Assembly (NCBI GenBank): GCA_038328575.1
Contig: JBBQMD010000088.1
Coordinates: forward strand, 1 to 7,711
Direction of reading: 5' to 3'
DNA: 7,711 nt
Origin: JACVCS01 sp038328575
GTDB taxonomy: Bacteria; Planctomycetota; Phycisphaerae; Phycisphaerales; UBA1924
Shown: piece by piece, positions 6,143 through 7,711 of the stretch
How the letters are laid out: each line of letters starts with the position of its first letter
Numbering within the stretch: the first letter of the stretch is position 1
Position numbers and translations under genes: made by a program
The notes under the pieces: model-generated
What the model saw: the letters and a program-made list of their open reading frames with translations, nothing else
The model's database searches: none
Told to the model about the DNA's origin: nothing

Positions 6143-6177
6143 CCGCGGCACCCTGCCGCGGTTGTTTGTTGGGTTTT
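6143..6177 (+). terminator. Rho-independent terminator (plus strand)
   Basis: The arms CCGCGGCA (6143-6150) and TGCCGCGG (6154-6161) form a perfect 8-bp GC-rich stem with loop CCC. A T-rich tail, TTGTTTGTTGGGTTTT, follows immediately. On the minus strand no T-run follows, so it serves plus-strand transcription arriving from the EPND-type frame. Confidence 0.75.
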
Positions 6178-6455
6178 ATGTTTGATCCCGACGTCAATCC
6201 CCCGCGCCGCTTGCCGCTCGCCGGTCACCCGCTACCGCTAATCGCACACGCGCCGAGCCAGCGCGCTCGCCAATGGTTCTACGGGCTCACATCGCCCACC
6301 TTCACATCCGCGCGCGTCCGGACCCGAACTTCACCGAGATTCCGCTGAAATTGGGCACGCGGCGGTTCACGCGGCGACGGTTGGGCAGTATGCTCTGTCC
6401 GGCCTCGTCTGCGACGCGGTCGCGAGATCAATCGTGATGAACAGGAGAGTTTGCA
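6178..6455. other. Gene-free leader region upstream of the repeat protein
   Basis: About 280 bases without a supported gene. Short frames exist, for example one of 54 codons at 6273-6437, but their translation is rich in Arg and shows no motif. The region must hold the promoter of the gene starting at 6456; I cannot point to convincing -35/-10 boxes. Confidence 0.4.
6443..6447 (+). promoter_or_regulatory. Shine-Dalgarno AGGAG for the repeat protein
   Basis: AGGAG lies 8 bases before ATG 6456 and decides that start over the ATG nine codons into the frame. Confidence 0.75.
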
Positions 6456-7711
6456 ATGCTGAACGCGAACTGCGGGCGAATGAGTGTGGCGCGGGTGCTC
6501 GCGGTAATCTTGGCCGTGCTCGGGATCACGCTGTTGGCGGGTCCCGCCCGCGCCCAGTGCACGCCGCAGTGGCAGCCCTTTGATGCCTCGACCGCGGCCT
6601 TCCCGGGTACCAACGGGACTGTGCTTGCCACGGTGATGTGGGATCCAGACGGCGCGGGGCCGATCACGCCGAAGTTGGTGGTCGGAGGAAGTTTCTCCAT
6701 CGCAGGCAACGCCGTGGCCGCCAATATCGTCGTGTATGACGAGGCGACGGGAAACTGGTCGGCGCTGGGCTCGGGCGTGACCGGCGGCACGGTCAACGCT
6801 CTGGCGGTACTGCCCAGCGGTGACCTGATCGCGGGCGGGACCTTCGCGAGCGCTGGCGGTGTGGCGGCCAGCCGCATCGCCCGCTGGAATGGTTCGTCGT
6901 GGTCGGCGCTGGGTTCGGGCGTGGCCGGCGGGGTTCTCGCCCTCGCGGTGTTCCCCAGCGGCGAGCTGATCGCTGGCGGCGGCTTCACGACCGCCGGAGG
7001 CGTGGCGGCGAATCGCATCGCCCGTTGGAACGGCTCGTCGTGGTCCGCGCTCGGATCGGGCGTGAACAGCACGGTCTACGCCCTCGCAGTGCTCCCCAGC
7101 GGCGAGGTTGTTGCGGGCGGCGACTTCACGACCGCCGGTGGCGTGTCGGCCAGCCGCATCGCGCGCTGGAATGGCGCATCATGGTCGGCGCTTGGATCAG
7201 GCCTAAACGGCTCGGCCCGCGCCCTCGCGGTGCTCCCCAATGGCGACCTGATTGCAGGCGGCGGCTTCACGTCCACGATCGCCTTGGCGGCCAACCGCAT
7301 CGCCCGCTGGAATGATTCGCAGGGGTGGACAGCGCTCGGAGCGGGCGTGAACAACGACGTGGTTGCCCTCGCGGTGCTCCCCGGTGGCGAACTCTTCGCG
7401 GGCGGCGGTTTCTTGACCGCCGGGAGCGTGCCAGCCAATCGCATCGCCCGCTGGGATGATTCGCAGGGGTGGACAGCGCTCGGAGCGGGCGTGAACAACG
7501 ACGTGCTCGCACTCGCGCTGCTCCCCGGCGGCGACCTGATCGCTGGCGGGTCCTTCACGACTGCGGGGGGCGTGCCAGCCAGGAGCATCGCTCGCTGGAA
7601 TGGCTCGCAAGGGTGGTCAGCGCTGGCATCGGGCATGAACAGCGCGGTCCTCGCTCTCTCGATGCTTCCCGGTGGCGACCTGATTGCGGGCGGTGTCTTC
7701 ACGACCGCGGG
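6456..7711 (+). CDS. Secreted beta-propeller-like repeat protein, 3' end outside window
   Basis: The frame is open from ATG 6456 to the right edge (418 codons). Residues 1-33 are a signal peptide (hydrophobic core 14-28, cleavage ARA|Q). A divergent first unit (about 50-100) is followed by seven repeats that begin at W101, W149, W196, W243, W291, W339 and W387, the last one cut by the window edge. Each unit is 47-48 residues: WSALGSGV, a short variable stretch, ALAVLPSGDLIAGG, FTTAGGV, then RIARWNGSS. The pattern resembles the delta-60/kelch-like beta-propeller repeats seen in large exported planctomycete and myxobacterial proteins. The function is not known; a structural or binding role outside the cytoplasm is likely. 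Repeats at W291 and W339 are nearly identical in DNA, so the array has grown recently. Upstream DNA offers no partner gene. Confidence 0.85.
   Translation, partial: MLNANCGRMSVARVLAVILAVLGITLLAGPARAQCTPQWQPFDASTAAFPGTNGTVLATVMWDPDGAGPITPKLVVGGSFSIAGNAVAANIVVYDEATGNWSALGSGVTGGTVNALAVLPSGDLIAGGTFASAGGVAASRIARWNGSSWSALGSGVAGGVLALAVFPSGELIAGGGFTTAGGVAANRIARWNGSSWSALGSGVNSTVYALAVLPSGEVVAGGDFTTAGGVSASRIARWNGASWSALGSGLNGSARALAVLPNGDLIAGGGFTSTIALAANRIARWNDSQGWTALGAGVNNDVVALAVLPGGELFAGGGFLTAGSVPANRIARWDDSQGWTALGAGVNNDVLALALLPGGDLIAGGSFTTAGGVPARSIARWNGSQGWSALASGMNSAVLALSMLPGGDLIAGGVFTTA
7296..7505 (+). repeat. Recent 144-bp tandem duplication within the repeat protein gene
   Basis: Bases 7296-7361 and 7440-7505 match at 65 of 66 positions, offset by 144 bases (48 codons). 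They encode RIARWNDSQGWTALGAGV and its near copy. The other units of the array are much less alike, so this pair arose by a recent in-frame duplication or gene conversion. Confidence 0.8.

Noticed and set aside
6273..6437. 54-codon plus-strand frame ending just before the repeat protein gene
   Set aside because: It has no Shine-Dalgarno sequence and no motif, and its translation is Arg-rich, as expected from non-coding GC-rich DNA. It cannot be excluded entirely.
6428..7702. Two long minus-strand frames opposite the repeat protein
   Set aside because: They repeat with the same period as the sense gene and are Pro/Ala/Ser-rich; they are the complement of the tandem array.

Overview
This window looks like chromosomal DNA from a GC-rich planctomycete-type bacterium, possibly of the Phycisphaerae. 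The reasons are the style of its secreted proteins (a P-domain/YQGKL/S74-chaperone protein and a WSALGSG beta-propeller-type repeat protein), a kinesin-light-chain-type TPR protein, a weakly marked uvrB start, and short palindromic dispersed elements in the intergenic DNA. The lineage is an inference from protein style; there is no rRNA gene to confirm it.

Layout. At 1-1478 (minus) lies the start of a large secreted protein that leaves the window on the left. It has a signal peptide, a P-domain-like module, a YQGKL module, a phage tail-fibre-like GNVGIGT segment and the start of a peptidase S74 chaperone domain. At 1596-1925 (minus) there is a degraded-looking fragment of a fibronectin-like domain. 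At 1990-2451 (plus) is a complete small secreted TPR protein. The stretch 2452-2771 has no gene and holds two kinds of palindromic repeat. At 2772-3113 (minus) is a broken alpha/beta hydrolase, interrupted by a two-base slip in a CT tract and cut off at its C-terminus exactly where one of the repeats begins. At 3138-3395 (minus) is a small single-pass membrane protein. At 3534-5816 (minus) is a complete uvrB, the only clear housekeeping gene. It has a GTG start, a long insertion just before its DESH box and a basic C-terminal tail. At 5817-5915, just upstream of it, is a polypurine, G-quadruplex-prone tract. At 5931-6122 (plus) is a possible remnant of an EPND-type secreted protein followed by a good rho-independent terminator. 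At 6456-7711 (plus) is a secreted protein of 47-48-residue repeats that leaves the window on the right.

The genes do not form one pathway. uvrB serves nucleotide excision repair. The small membrane ORF and the hydrolase remnant lie downstream of it on the same strand and could be cotranscribed. Both edge genes encode probable exported, repetitive proteins. The region 1596-3113 reads as a decay zone with two gene fragments and several palindromic repeats around one intact TPR gene. I found no convincing new multi-gene system. The points most worth following are the UvrB insertion, the palindromic element at 2490-2595, the repeat that coincides with the hydrolase truncation, and the G-rich tract at the uvrB start.
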